Numbered from the stretch's first letter, positions 49,693 to 62,356 are shown. The stretch is DNA of 64,000 bases from Caenorhabditis elegans (GCF_000002985.6 NC_003284.9:12028001-12092000); one strand, 5' to 3'. Notes: generated from the sequence alone by a model not told the origin. Numbers and translations are program-made.

Positions 49693-52222
49693 TTAATTGA
49701 CTGGGGGAATGATAACGCGGGCGTCGTAAAGAGCAAGAGTGCTGCGGTGCACGAATTCAAGCCCATTCTGACGTTCAGCTTCTTCTAGATCTTGACTGAT
49801 GGTTCTGATGAGGGCACCCATTTCTTCGTGGTCGACGTTGTCGTCGTTTAGTTGACGTTCGAGTGTCTGAAAATTTTTTTAAAAAAATATTTTTAAGTTT
49901 TCAACATTTTATTAGTTTTGTAAATACAATGTAAATATAAACCGGACAAAATTGTTTCAAAACGGTTGAATTAAAAATTGCAATGAGCAAAATGGAAAAA
50001 ATTCGCTTCGGACAATATATACTCAAAATAAAGACCGAAAAAAATTAACAAAAATTTCAGTAAGAGAATCTGAAACTTACCAATCGCTTGTTGTGCTCAT
50101 TATCAACAGATTCGAAGTATGGAAAAGTGAAATCTTCATCATCAATACTACACGACATATAATCAGTGCGACGAAGAAAGATCTGCGGACGATGCATCAG
50201 ATGCTGATAGTGCTTGTTACGTTGCAACATCTGCTCCGGTGTCTCACGATGGAATTTGCTTGGAAACGACGAAGCAACCATAATGTCTTCAATTTGGTCC
50301 GGCTCACAAAGCATCAACAAATTGATGAGCTCCTCTCTTGACAAAAAGCTAACAGTGTCGTAGTCATAATAGTAGACGGTTTGGTCCATCATCTCGACGG
50401 GCACAAGTCTTCCACACATTTGGCCACAGGTCAGTGTCATTGCCAAGTTTTCCATCATTGTAAGCATTCGTTCTTTTCCTTTTGAATGTATCCGTTCCTT
50501 GAAGACATCGTACATTCTGAACGCGTATGTGATTATATATTTCGAAATTTAAAAACAAAAAAGTTTGAAGTTGCTCCGGACAAAAAGCAGCCATCAGTCT
50601 ATCCCGCACATGCGCATTGCTCAATAATCACTTGTTGTTAGAATATTGGAGCAACGGGATGGGCGAGACAGAAAGATGCTATATAAGGGGCATTTCATGC
50701 TCCAACCTAACAAGTTTCTAGACCACAATAAGAATGGGGAAACTTTTTCAGTCGCCTTGGCAAGAAAGATGAATTGTGTGAAGTTTTTTTCTGGTAGAAC
50801 TGCACTTACCGCTCTGTTATCAGCATAACTTGCAGGTCACTGTTTACCCCAAAAAAAGGAAACAGTGGCTCGCGATTTGGCACTATGTCAATCGGTCGGC
50901 TGCGTGGAATTCGTACTCCCTGAATCGCGATGATTCCAATCACAGGATCGTATTCATTTGGAATATCTGGATTCATTCCCGACAACGGTGGCGGCATGGA
51001 TTGAGTGTGTCGTGGTGCTTTTCGATGATTCAGTTCTTCAGCCTCAAATGCATCATCGTCTGTATCGTACTCACTGTCGATTGGAGAGAATCCAGGAAGA
51101 TCTTCATCCGGCCGAATAACAAAATCTGGCGCAAACATATTGCGTTGTGGGATGTTGAGCTCTCGACTTCTCTTCTTCTTTGGAATCTGACCCTCTTCCA
51201 TCTTCTTGTTCTCAAGCTCAACACTCTTCTCGACAACCATCTCTCCAAGGTTGTAACAGGAGACGACGACCACAAATGGCGAACCAGCGCCGTTCTCTTC
51301 AGTGTAGATCCCGTCTTCACGAGCCTCGCGGCCCATTACAGCTGTGTTTCTGGCCTCCTCCGAAGACGATAACCGGCCATGCCGACGAACAAGCTCGCGA
51401 TCTCTGCTCAGCCTCTCATGTTCCGTCTGCTTTGATGATGAAGCTGAAGATGTAGACGTGACTGAGGTGTTTGTTGAATTGCGACTCCCTCGTCGTAACG
51501 TCACGTAGAAGCTTGTCTTCGCAAAACCCGTAATATTGGTTCTGGAAACAGAAAAATTGAAAAATCGTCTTCCCTCAAAAATTATAATTTAAAATCTAAG
51601 TTCTAAAAATATTTTTCCAAAATTTCATATTTTGTCGTAAGCGAAATTTAACTAATGGCAAAGCCTACCAACCAAAGAACCGAGGCGAAGGGAAAAAAGT
51701 AATTCAATATTTTGTTTATTTGAAATTTTTGAAATCGAGAACTATTTATTTGTCAGTGAGCTTTCCGTCTCTCACCCCCTTCTATTCCAATATGCGCCAA
51801 GTGCTCACAGTCTTTCAATGCCTCATTTTTCCAGCAAAAAGTATACAAATTTAATACACTTGAAACGCCAAATGCCTTCACTTCTCTTTGTTTCTCTTTG
51901 TTTCTCACACACTAGCATTGTTCTGGGATCCATTGGTTTGCAATGTTAGGGTGTGTGAAACGCAACGAAATGAGATGAAGAACTAAGTTTTACGAGCGGA
52001 GATTACATTTCTAATTGGAGCCATATGGGTTTTCGACTTGACTTTTCTGCGGGAAGGTGGAATAGAAACACATAAGTTAAATCTGTACAAAATTACAATT
52101 TTCACATGTATCCTTCAAATGGTAATTTAGCTATAAACGTAGCTCATTTGAACTTTCTAATATTCAAACTTTCTGTGCAGCAGTTAAATTGAAACTTACA
52201 AAATTCCCTTATAATCAAGCAT
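49693..52222 (-). CDS. Unknown intracellular protein, 454 aa; host gene of mir-233
   Basis: Four coding exons on the minus strand: 52222-52200, 51541-50810, 50516-50081 and 49866-49693 (1365 nt). The start (MLDYKGILTNITGF) follows a strong acceptor (TTTTTCAG) by 50 nt, consistent with a trans-spliced leader; a distant upstream coding exon is not excluded. No signal peptide or TM is visible. About residues 25-75 are Ser/Thr/Arg-rich and low complexity. An acidic DSEYDTDDDAFEAEE stretch follows. The C-terminal half looks folded (MLTMMENLAMTLTCGQMC, then YYYDYDTVSFLSREELINL, then CEPDQIEDIMVASSFP). The last exon is a helical acidic segment (TLERQLNDDNVDHEEM) ending RVIIPPVN. I do not recognise a domain. 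The reading upstream of this ATG (VYLNLVKLTDTGHYTM) superficially resembles an Ig beta-strand F region, probably by chance. I recall W03G11.4 as the mir-233 host gene name; unverified. Confidence 0.8.
50587..50684 (-). ncRNA. mir-233: mir-233 microRNA precursor (mature on 3' arm, 50602-50624)
   Basis: The minus strand reads TTGAGCAATGCGCATGTGCG plus GGA at 50624-50602, which agrees with mature cel-miR-233 as I remember it, and the flanks agree with its published hairpin. The 5' arm (CAUCCCGUUGCUCC) pairs with the 3' arm around the 25-nt loop; UUGCUC/GAGCAA and AUCCC/GGGAU helices are visible, with an asymmetric bulge between them. The hairpin is in the third intron (50517-50809) of the 454-aa gene, on the same strand, so it may be co-transcribed with the host. 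miR-233 carries the seed UGAGCAA, shared with the miR-87/miR-233 group. Confidence 0.93.
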
Positions 52223-52273
52223 AGTGTAATGTCCCGTATCAGTGAGTTTCACCAAGTTGAGGTAGACGGTTTC
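52223..52273 (-). promoter_or_regulatory. 5' UTR and probable spliced-leader acceptor of the mir-233 host gene
   Basis: A canonical TTTTTTCAG lies immediately before this 51-nt segment on the minus strand. No in-frame upstream exon joining in the needed phase was found in the next several kb, so trans-splicing is the simplest reading. If an upstream coding exon in phase 1 exists, this segment would instead be coding. Confidence 0.5.
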
Positions 52274-52997
52274 TGAAAAATAACTATGTGAAGCAAATCT
52301 TTGGTCTTAATATTAAGTTATTGAGCTTTTCATTCATTTAACCAGCGCCCCTATAGCATTTAACTATAAAGAGATATGTAGGAAATGAATAAAAAAAAGT
52401 TATGAGAAGAAGAAAAATATAACGAGGACGTAGAAAAAATGTAAGAAGAGAAAAGGAAGAGCGGGGAAAAATGGAGGGCTGTGGCAAAAAGAAGGGAAGA
52501 AAGGCCGTCTCTTTCAATGGCCAAGTGGGGTTGGAACACGCGAGAAGGCCCCCTTAGGCCATATTATTCCGAGGGCGTAGGCGGATTTTTTGGTTTGAAG
52601 TGTTCTTTGGTAATATTTCATTTTTACGGACTCTATTTAAACTAAAATTCCAAAAAAAAAACGAATCCTAGTTCTTGGAATCCCTTGGCTCAACAGAACC
52701 AAAATAGACGTGAATTGGCATTCTTTAGAGTAGTCATATATTTTCTTGCAAGAAAAACATGAAAACGAGAGGAATGAGACGTTTGCATGAAGGCGTCTTT
52801 CTGTCTGCTTTGCTTAGTAGGCCTATAGGCAGACATGCAGACACGACAAAAAAAGAAGCTAGCTAGATAACTATGCTGTCGAATTGTCTTGACAATGAGT
52901 GCGCCAATACACTCTAGAATTGCGGGCACCAGAGGATGGAGGGCGGGGTGAAAGAGAGAGGGAAGAAGAAAGTGAAATGGAAGAGAAAAAATGAGAA

Positions 52998-53016
52998 AGA
53001 GAGAGAGAGAGAGAGA
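52998..53016 (+). repeat. (GA)n microsatellite
   Basis: About nine GA units inside a longer purine-rich stretch (52400-53020) upstream of the mir-233 host gene. Such GAGA tracts are frequent in worm promoter regions. Confidence 0.85.
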
Positions 53017-54866
53017 CAATTTCCCGTCATTATCATGACCTCCACGCAACCTGGGAGAGGCATTGGAGGCTTAATAGGAAATTGGTAGAATTTCGCCATC
53101 AATTTACTTCATTACCTTTCGGCGGTACAAGAAAACAAAAAAATCAATGTGAATCCATTTCATTGCAATTTTTTGAAAAAAATGTGTGGATGAAAAGTTT
53201 TAAAATGAAGTTTTGCCTCCAATTCTGATGCACCCAGTTTTCCTCTATAGTTAACCAGTGTAAAAACTTATCCAAATGTAGAGTTAGTAGAAAAGGTTAC
53301 ACTGCTTTTCGAATCAATTAAGAAATGAAAACGAAACAATGGAATTATTTTGAAAGTAACGGAACATATAAATATGAGGAACAACGCCTTTTACACTTCT
53401 AAACTAGAAAATTCCCAACTGCAGCCTTGACACCCAGCATAACTTGATTTCTGGCATAGAAATCGCCACACTCTCCGGAATAACCGAATTTTCCGCGTGG
53501 GCATCTAGTGGTTGAGTAATGCTAATCTACCATCTAAGAGATGAGACGAAGAGCTTGGGAAACGTAAACAATCACTACCTACAAAACTCCCCAGAGAGCT
53601 ACTAGTGTCAAGAAGTGTCCGGCTGGCCGTTTTTCATGGTTCTTGTCGGCAGGCCAATCAAAACATGTTTAGGCTAGGCGCAAGATACGAGGAAATATTC
53701 TCCAGAGGACAAGCGAAAAGGATCCTTTTGAGATGCCATCATGATGATGTAGAACGGGAAAAAAATATTGACCAAAAAAGTTGAAAATTCAGAGAGTTGC
53801 AACTGCTCATCTCTTCTAGGTTTCAGCTTCATCTTATTACCAAAGAGCTGGCGGTAGGAAAGTTTTCAAACATTTTTTTAAAGCCCATTTTTAAGCGCCC
53901 GCCTTGGGACCTATATTGTATAGAAAATTCAGAAGCTGACACTAATGATACAACGAAAGCTAGTGGTTGCAATGACGTTCTACTTTTGAATTTCAAATGT
54001 TTCTGGCTATTGTGACCGAAGTGACCCAGGTGAATTGGGCCGCCCATCCGGCCCATGCGCCCTACAAAGTCTCCTTTTTTGTTCTTTTTTCGGTCGTAGT
54101 CAACAAACAAGTGACTGAATAAATAATGTAGAAGCGAAGAGTAGGGGCGCGAAGAAGACGACGTCGGACAGAAGTTGATGGGGAGGTATAAAATGTTGAG
54201 TGGCGCCGCCACGAAGATCGTTATTCGCCTACCACTACCGAAACATGAAAAGAGACAGAGAGAAAACATTCGACTCACTTCAACTATATTATATGGATCA
54301 TTAAAGTAATGGAATAGATAAATGGGTATTGTGATGGTAGTGAGGTAGAAGTTACGTAGTTATGAATGAAAGGCGGTGAGGAAATTTTGAAGAAATTGAA
54401 AACACGACATAATAGAAATACAATAAAGTCAAATCTTTGAAAAAAATTCCCAAACAAAGACAACTATAGGCATAGAAAAACAAGTAAAAAGAAAGCCGAG
54501 AAAGGAGGGTCAAGTTCCCAACCAACACCACCTGCTGCCTTTCAATCCTAGAGGTGACAAAGGTCACGCCTATTTATAGTGTCCACAGAGTGGGTGAGTA
54601 GAAAAGTACGATTGTTAGACGTTACCTAAAATATTACTAACGTTGTTTAATTCTAGCGTTCAAACTTTTGATTATGACCTATATATGAAGTTTTAAGCTT
54701 CCAAAAAAATGTAGAAAGCTAGCCGTATTCTCTATGTTACAACTAAATTGCACCTCTGCATCTACCCCAAAGTGACTCCGCCCATGTGTATAATTCATTC
54801 GACATGCACCAAAAAGAGTTTCCAGATACTGCGAGAGCACGTACATATTAATTTGCGACACTTTAC

Positions 54867-54908
54867 CCACCAACACGCTTCGTGCATTGACGAGGAGCAG
54901 CCAACCAT
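54867..54908 (-). CDS. Candidate first exon, minus strand
   Basis: An acceptor-like CTCTCAG precedes ACTGCAAAATGG on the minus strand. The ATG opens 14 codons (MVGCSSSMHEACWW) that end at a GG|GTAAAG donor in phase 0. It does not join in frame to the first known exon of the mir-233 host gene, which would need phase 1, so any connection is unproven. Confidence 0.2.
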
Positions 54909-55810
54909 TTTGCAGTCTGAGAGTGAGAACTAAGCGTGTGGAAACGAGCCGCTTGATTAAATTTTGCTCACACACCCAACACAACCGCTACCGCAGACGA
55001 ATCAGAAAAGTGTGGAGGAGGAGGAGAAGAAGAAGCCGAAGACGGAGCACAAAATGGCGACGACGAGAGAGGAGGAAATCAAGTTTCTTGGTGGGTGTGG
55101 CTTGAAGACGCTCGGTTCTAGGCCCGGTGCCAGTAGTCGAATAGAGGAGTAAATAAGGAGCGCGTGAAAATGAAATATTTAAGACAACTTCATTAGGGCT
55201 CGTTTCAATGACTCGCCGAGGAGCACCTAGTCTCCTCGTTTGCAATTCAGTCCATTGGGGCTGCATGTCTGAGCTGAGGCTCTAGAAGTTGAATATAGAG
55301 ATTAGGCATTGTTATTTTGCATTTCAGATTGGTTCGCAAAACAGGCAAAATTAGAGAAACTGCTTGATGTAGAAAAGTATGTAAAGTGATGGTTTTTCCA
55401 ACAAAAAAATTAGGCAGTTTCAAATTTGGCGCTAATTGGAAGCGCAGTGTTGCTGAAAGTGTAAATTTTGAAAAAAAAAACAATTACAAAAGGGCTTTAA
55501 AAAAAAGAGCACAGCCTAAAATTACAATAAAAATTGTTTCTAATATATACTCGCTCTAAAACACAGTTCACTCATCTGTAAGAAAATCTTATAATTTAGC
55601 GTGATCAAAAATCAAACCTATAATGATATATGTCGGGGATCATCCTGTTTATATAGTCATTCAACATTTGCAGACACCTGTCCGTGTCCATAAAGAGCAT
55701 ACAATCATTGCTAGACCTGCTGTTACTACTGCTGCTGCTTAGTTGAGTGGGGCCCTAGAGAAAAGGAAGGAGAGCGGGGGTCCGGCCAATTGCTATTCGC
55801 TTCCTTTTTG

Positions 55811-55826
55811 CCCCCCCCCCCCCCCC
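55811..55826 (+). repeat. C16 homopolymer tract
   Basis: Sixteen consecutive C, the inverted partner of the G17 tract about 950 bases downstream. Confidence 0.95.
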
Positions 55827-56773
55827 ACTATTCACAATATGTATAATTGTTGTCACTCACAAATCCACACCGGTCTCTTAAAAGCTGTATAATTAGGCAA
55901 TTGAGATTTGCAACAAGTAAAGACAATAAAATCATATATGAAATATGAGCAACAACTAATAGCTAGGTTTTCGATGATCTTGCGTATGTTGATATTTTTC
56001 AAAATTTCAGGTTAATTATAGTGCAGTTTGCAGGTTCTAAACGATGTGCTGTGTGTCACAAGACTACGATTTTTGTTATTCTTAAGAGGAAAAAAATTAA
56101 AATTTGAAGTTAATTCCATCAGTGAATAAAAAATAAAGTTAATGAATTTTTAATACGAAAAACAAATAAAAGACTCTTTGGATTAAAAGATTTTCTTAAA
56201 TGTATTCAACATTCTTTCAGGCCGGTTCGCAAATTTCGTCCACGTTTATCTTCTAACTTGAAAGAAACTTCATTTATCTGAATCACACATTCTTGCACAA
56301 TCAAAATGTGTGTAACCAAACTGTTGCACCAAAAGCCATTTACGGCTCTATACTTTGATGTTTAGACTGCCACAGTATGATTCTGCAGAAAAAAGAACAC
56401 TAAACACGTAATTAGATTTTATAATTGGTGACTGAATAAAATTGGAGGGAAAAAGTGCATCGTTTCTTGGAATTCAATTATGGAGCATTTTTTGTTCCAA
56501 ACTTTGCATTTTGACTATAAGCGCTATGCGAAGCGGGAAAGTGCAAAATGGATAACAGTTGTTGCTGATCATAACCAACTCGGAAGAAGTCGAGTGAGAA
56601 AACAAGTGGAATATGAAAAGAGATCTCTAGGTGCGGTCTTCTGTCCCAGACATAGAAGGCATGTAAACGATCCTCTCCCCTTTTTGCGACAACACTGTTT
56701 GCATTCGTATGTAGTTAGGGAGTGGCTCACTCGACTTTTGCGCGGGAAATGGGGGACGACTAGAACTTTGTAA

Positions 56774-56790
56774 GGGGGGGGGGGGGGGGG
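56774..56790 (+). repeat. G17 homopolymer tract
   Basis: Seventeen consecutive G on the plus strand in noncoding sequence. It can form a G-quadruplex and pairs in inverted orientation with the upstream C16 tract. Confidence 0.95.
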
Positions 56791-58329
56791 CACTCTTCTG
56801 AATTGATATTTTGGTTTCTCACAATGCGCACGCAATGGCCATCAGGTAAGTGATGCTTTTCACTAAAAGCGGCGCGGTGGTTGCCGAGAAGAATGGAAGC
56901 GAAACTTGACACCAGTTCTACCAACATTTATAGAATTGAAAAGAGACTAGTTCAGGCGAAAGCTTCTTCTTTTCGTCTTCCCATCATCCTAAGACCTCCG
57001 AAGTCTCGCCTCTCACTACTTTGTCCGCTCATTCATCTTTTACACCGTTCTTGTAAAACATACAAAAGCGATACTCATACACACATACACCAACATAGAA
57101 ATACATACGCACACGGCTTCTCGGTTTCGCATCTCCTACATTTCTTCAATATGTGAGCATCAAAAGAACCATAGATCAAAAGGGCATACGGTCCTGGGAA
57201 AACGAGATACGAAGATGTTGTCATGCTTTCTAAAAATTACGTATGGTGACATTACAACATCTGTTCCTATGTTATGTTTTGCATAAAAAGATATATATGT
57301 TTTCTGTTTGTTTAAGAATTTATTCATTACTGGAACGAACCCTTAAAAGCATTGTCGGTGAAAAAGTTTTGATGCGAATGTTTGACTAAGCCACCTGTTA
57401 TGGACTAAAGATTAGAGAATCAAAGGAAAAAGCAAAGGGACAGAGAGGGAAGCGATGCAAGCGAAGCGATGTCAGGTTTTTGCAAGATTATGCATGCAAA
57501 ATATATGGGATAGAAAGCAAGTGAAAGGGAGAAGGTTGAAAACTAAAACTTTGTGAATGCAAAGTAATTGGGTGTAAATATTTATGTATCAAAGATCCAC
57601 TCAATGCCGTCTTTCTCCTGAGGAGGACATGTTATGTACCGGAGTTTTATTAGATTTACTTCATTGAATTCTATAGTATATTGAATGAGAATATGAATTA
57701 AAAGATTGAATGGAAAAACTGAATTTTGAGTACACGACTATTACGAAACCTTTTGAAATCTCTAGGAACTATCAAGCAAGAATATGAGACACCTAAAAAT
57801 CATAGTTTGTTATTATGACAACATTGAATTTGGCTTAAAGTTAGTTTCACGTTTTTTGGAATAAGTTGGTACTGGATATTTTGGTATATGTACCTACGTA
57901 AAGCAAGAATGAGATATGTCATGTCATGTTTTCATTAGAAGACAATTTTTACATCTGATAGTGGAAAATAATCAAAAATTCAAATTACACTTTTTTTATC
58001 CTTCAAATATGCGTTGTTTTCCAAGGCGAAAAAAAATTACTCGCTTGAAAATTATTCTATTCAAGCAAATTCAATTTACTAGTTTAAAAAATTTGTCGCC
58101 CTATGAATTGCGAAAAAAATGAAAGCTAAAAAGTTATATATGCGAAATCAGAAACCGGCACCATCTTCAAAAATATATCCACCGAGTTTTCTTTGAAATA
58201 AAACGTAGTAATCCTACTATCAGGTGATATCTTAGAAAAACCCTTTTAAAAATGAACAAACCAAAACAGGATAATGAAGCGTTGTCGTTGTTGAATCAGT
58301 TTTAAGGACGTGTGTCCACTAATCCATCG

Positions 58330-58560
58330 TCTTACAATAACCACTGTGCGGCGCACGCTCGCACGCCGGCGGGATGACGGGACTAATGTAATGTTTCCAG
58401 GTGACCCGTCGCCCGCCCACAATTTCTTTTCCCCCGACTGAGACCCCGCCTTCGCCCATACTGTTACCGGCGCAATGTCTATCTGCGCGTCCCGGGTGGC
58501 GATAATGTTTGGGTTAGTTAGGTAGTTAGGTAGGCGGCGCCGTCCCGTCAGTTTGGGTCA
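58330..58560. promoter_or_regulatory. CpG-rich island
   Basis: The most GC- and CpG-rich stretch in the window, with strings such as GCGGCGCACGCTCGCACGCC and GGCGGCGCCGTCCC, and a GTTAGGTAGTTAGGTAGG run just before its end. No exon is apparent inside it. Short CpG-rich peaks in C. elegans often mark promoters or highly occupied regulatory sites; this assignment is by composition only. Confidence 0.4.
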
Positions 58561-58715
58561 CACCATATCCAAACTGTGGAGAACAATGAAATCGAGGAGA
58601 GCGGATCGGTTGGGAGGAGAAGGCCTCTCTTCTCTTCTAGGCCACCTAATTCCGAAGGCCGTTTCAGAAAAGGAGGAGGATTCGTAACAATTGCCACACG
58701 GATTACTGTACTTAC

Positions 58716-58742
58716 CCTATTTGCGTTCTGGTAATTATACAT
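58716..58742 (-). CDS. Candidate first exon, minus strand (MYNYQNANR)
   Basis: An ATG preceded by ACAA opens nine codons that end at AGG|GTAAGTAC, a near-ideal donor, in phase 0. It lies next to the CpG-rich island. No downstream exon in matching phase was found before the mir-233 host gene, so the gene it belongs to is unknown. Confidence 0.3.
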
Positions 58743-61700
58743 TTGTTCTTATGGATCAAGGCGAGGGCATGCGCGGTCAAGTTTGGTCCTCTGAGACGGA
58801 ATAGAGAGAAGAGAGGCGTACATAAAAAGTGACACATCTGAAGAGTAGATGAGATAATTCTAGTAAGTCACTTCATTATCCTACCACATCCTTCAATTTT
58901 CACTATTAACGGAAGACGAGATGAAAATGGATGACTAACAAGGAGATGGAGATGTAGAAAAAAGAAGCAGTAAATGAAGAAGAAGGAGTACAAGTACATA
59001 ATTTTGATGGATGTGTCTGATGATGAATGTTGCACTTTTCTGTTAGAAAACTAGGTTGTTACACAATTCATTCAACTAAGAGCACATAAAGATGGTCCCA
59101 GAATAAACGAGTAAACTAGACTTTTTCACACATTTTTGATTACCAAAAATGATTTTAACATTAGCTCGGCTCAAGTTTTGTTCTAAATTTGGTGAAGCTT
59201 TAAAAATGTTCCATTGCTTTCATCTTTTACATCTCCGATTTAAAAAACCGAAAGATCGCATAATCAACAGAACCAACTGCAAGAAAAAAAGATGAGAGCA
59301 ATTATAGCACGTGCGCAACACTCACTCTCACCTCATCAACTCAAACAGTGCGCTAATTCCAGAGCGCAGGTGGTCCCGCAAGTGTGGATCAGATTCAGCA
59401 AGTATTGCATCACTTTACGCGTGAGATGGTTCTTCATGAGAGAATTCCTTTCTTGTAGCTACTGTAGTGAGCATCATTTGGGCAAAGGATGAGGAAGACG
59501 ATTGTTTAATCCTAACGATGTCGGCTAATCGGATTTGATTGCACTGGACTGCATGAATTTTATAAGATTTAGAAGGATGGTTATGCATGTGTTGCTGAAT
59601 TTTGTCATAAATAATTGAGAAATGTATGATGAGATATAGTACATGGTGAGGAATAACGACGGGAATATTTCAGGGATTTTCAAAATATATTGAATTTTAA
59701 ACTGTTTTTTTTTTTCATCAACCATTTAATATATATTTTTAACACTCCCAAAATACATAAATCGTTTAATAACCTTCAAAATTGTGACTTTTTGTTTGCA
59801 AACTTGATCTTAGTCACAAGTTTGACAACATTCAAGATGTACATAGTCTCTAAACCATAACCCTATAAAAGTTGTGCCAAAATGTAGAAGTAAGTAAAAA
59901 ATGGAACGGAGCAAATGATCTCTCTTCCTCGGAGTTGTGAATGAAAAGAATGGCTAGGCGCTGTTTGTTGTGGATACAGTATATTGACACGAGAGCTGTG
60001 AAGAAGACGAAGAACAACGAGTACTTGTACCTTTGGAAGGATGCGCGCGTTCGCTTCTCGCCTCTGAGGGTCAACTTGGATAGAGCAATATAAACCAGTA
60101 AGACGCAGGCCATAAGCCCAAAGTTGCTCAAGCAGACGACGGAGAACATAATGCCCAAAGACGGGTGTCAGGCTAGGAGGAACGCCCTCTGTTTCCTTTT
60201 GGAAAGGATAGATTACCGGAGTCTAGAGGGCATCATCTTCTGCTGCGCATAATGTTTGGTGGAACATAAACGAATAAATGGAGACAATGGAGCTTCAGAA
60301 TTGACTTGAGAGCAGGATGCTTTTTGCTCTTTCACTACGCACTTTTGTTCAGAAAAATGAAATGGAACCCGAGAAACAAAATTCGAATTGAGTTCACTAC
60401 TGATGTTTGAACTCTTAGCGCTACATACAACAGCTAGACCTCATTCCTTACATACATTAATAAAAATTTAGCGTTAGTGGTGGTCTGTCTGTCTTCCGCC
60501 AACCGGTCTAAACGATCAGAGTGGTAGCAGATGTGCTGAAGATTCAATGAGAGGAGTATCTAGAGCACCTCGCTCTGTTTCTCTCAATCTCCAATCATCG
60601 AACAAAAAAAGATGACACCACTGCCCATATTGAAATTGCCTTCTTGTCAATACAGTACAGAAATTAGGAATGCACATCTGGACGTTCGGGTAACTTTCGA
60701 GAAGCCTCGCGTGCATTTACATGAATATTCGAATAGTATTTGTACAGTCCTTTGGTAGGTTTTTGTTCCGATTGATGCACTAAGACATGTGCACAGGTTA
60801 AGCAATCAGAAAACGGATTGGCGATTGAGGTGTCAATGCAAATTACCCTTATTGTCATGTTTGTCAATAATATTTTATCACACATTTCAAAAATGTTTGG
60901 GATTTTTGATATAAAAGAAATTCAGATATTAAGCATTTGTTAGCAGCATATAGTTTTACAAATATTAGCTTGTAATATATCAGCTAGTCTGAAAAATAGA
61001 TATTCAAAACCGCTACGGAAAATTATAGTAAATTTTTTTAAAATTATCTTCAATTAAAAAAAAAATTTTAGGAAAAAAAAAGACAATTACTCGTTTTGAG
61101 ATGTTATAGTTTTGGAATTCAACCAAAAAAGTGTTCATGAAATACAAAATTGTTCGATAGATTGTTATATTTTGGGCGGATAAAAGGTAATGTACCTATA
61201 AATATTTTGAGATGATTTTGTTCAACTGTTGATCATCAGGCTTTCACAAATTTTTGAAACACTATCTCCACTGGCGCTTTTCCCTTTTTAAAACAAAAAC
61301 AACCACCTTGAAAGTTTTAACAGTGTCTTGAATATTTCAATTCTCATATACTTCGCCTTAATATTGTATTCAATGCTCGCGAGGACAATCTTATATATGC
61401 AAAAGAATGATGCAAAAAACAAAGAAGAGAGGAAATGCTTGTTCAATGAATCACCAGTCCTAAAATGGGTGAAAAGTGCGGGAAACAACAATCAGGAACG
61501 CATAAACGGATAAGAGAAATGACTGTTATAAACGTACGGACGGGGCAATGGAAGAAGCAATGAGTCACATTTGGAAGACCTTCTATTATATTTATTTGTC
61601 TCGTCTTTTTGAGAATTTGAAATAAGGAAGTGAAAAGAGAGGAGGTCTATTACTTGGGGGAAAAATTCCCTCGCAATTCACTTCATCAGCTAAATCAAAA

Positions 61701-62343
61701 ATCAAGTTTAATGATATATCGTTCTTTTCTATAAATATAAAGAAAAATAGGGGAACTAACTAGTCTTATTATAAAAACGTTCTTTTGAATAATTGCACGA
61801 TTGATTGATTTGGACGACGATTTTCCTTTGGCGGCGTTTAGGAACGCTTCAGGCTTCGCTGGTCAAAAATCGGAAAAGAACTCATCAGAAAGAGGCAAGA
61901 AAAGAAAAAGAGGAAAGAATTATTGGTCTGGAAAGATAGAAAAGAACCTAGTGAGAATGAAGGAAAAAAACAGAAAAGATGCCTCAGAAAATGAACTGAA
62001 ACAAAATAGTTTTTTAAAATACATTTTATCGTTGAATCTATAAAACGTAGTATTGAAAAATTAAAAATCTAGTTTTGTAAGTGAATGTACCTATATGCCT
62101 AGATCAAGTACAATATTATTATCGTATTCAAAAATCCAGATTCTCATATTTTTATGTGTGTTAAATTCATAAAACGTTCGAAAAAATAGTACTGAATTCA
62201 TATGCGCTAGCCTTCTGTAACTTCACATCCACAAATCATTTCGGTATCAAAAACTGATTAGCATCGTCATCATCTTTGTCGTCAATCGAATTTATTGTTT
62301 CGAGGGAGATCATCAAAAAGACCGCCAATGAGGTTGTTAGTTC

Positions 62344-62356
62344 GGGGGGGGGGGGG
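62344..62356 (+). repeat. G13 homopolymer tract
   Basis: Thirteen consecutive G on the plus strand, 431 bases before an inverted C14 tract. Confidence 0.95.

Noticed and set aside
50830-51372. 180-codon plus-strand open frame
   Set aside because: Antisense shadow of the large second coding exon of the mir-233 host gene, which has a coherent protein, splice sites and phase on the minus strand.
52204-52273. Reading VYLNLVKLTDTGHYTM as the end of an Ig domain
   Set aside because: The expected YxC cysteine is missing, no upstream exon in the required phase was found, and a leader acceptor followed by an ATG explains the segment better.
53829-54278. 149-codon minus-strand open frame
   Set aside because: No splice signals, no domain and no coding-like codon bias; its length is within what chance allows in 64 kb of six-frame sequence.
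54339-54362. TGAGGTAGAAGTTACGTAG, a let-7-family-like seed
   Set aside because: No complementary arm for a stem-loop was found nearby; the seed alone occurs by chance.
59292-59492. Minus-strand reading AILAESDPHLRDHLRSGISA ending at a GTGAGA donor
   Set aside because: An in-frame TAA lies just upstream and no acceptor or in-frame ATG separates it from the segment, so no exon can be drawn.
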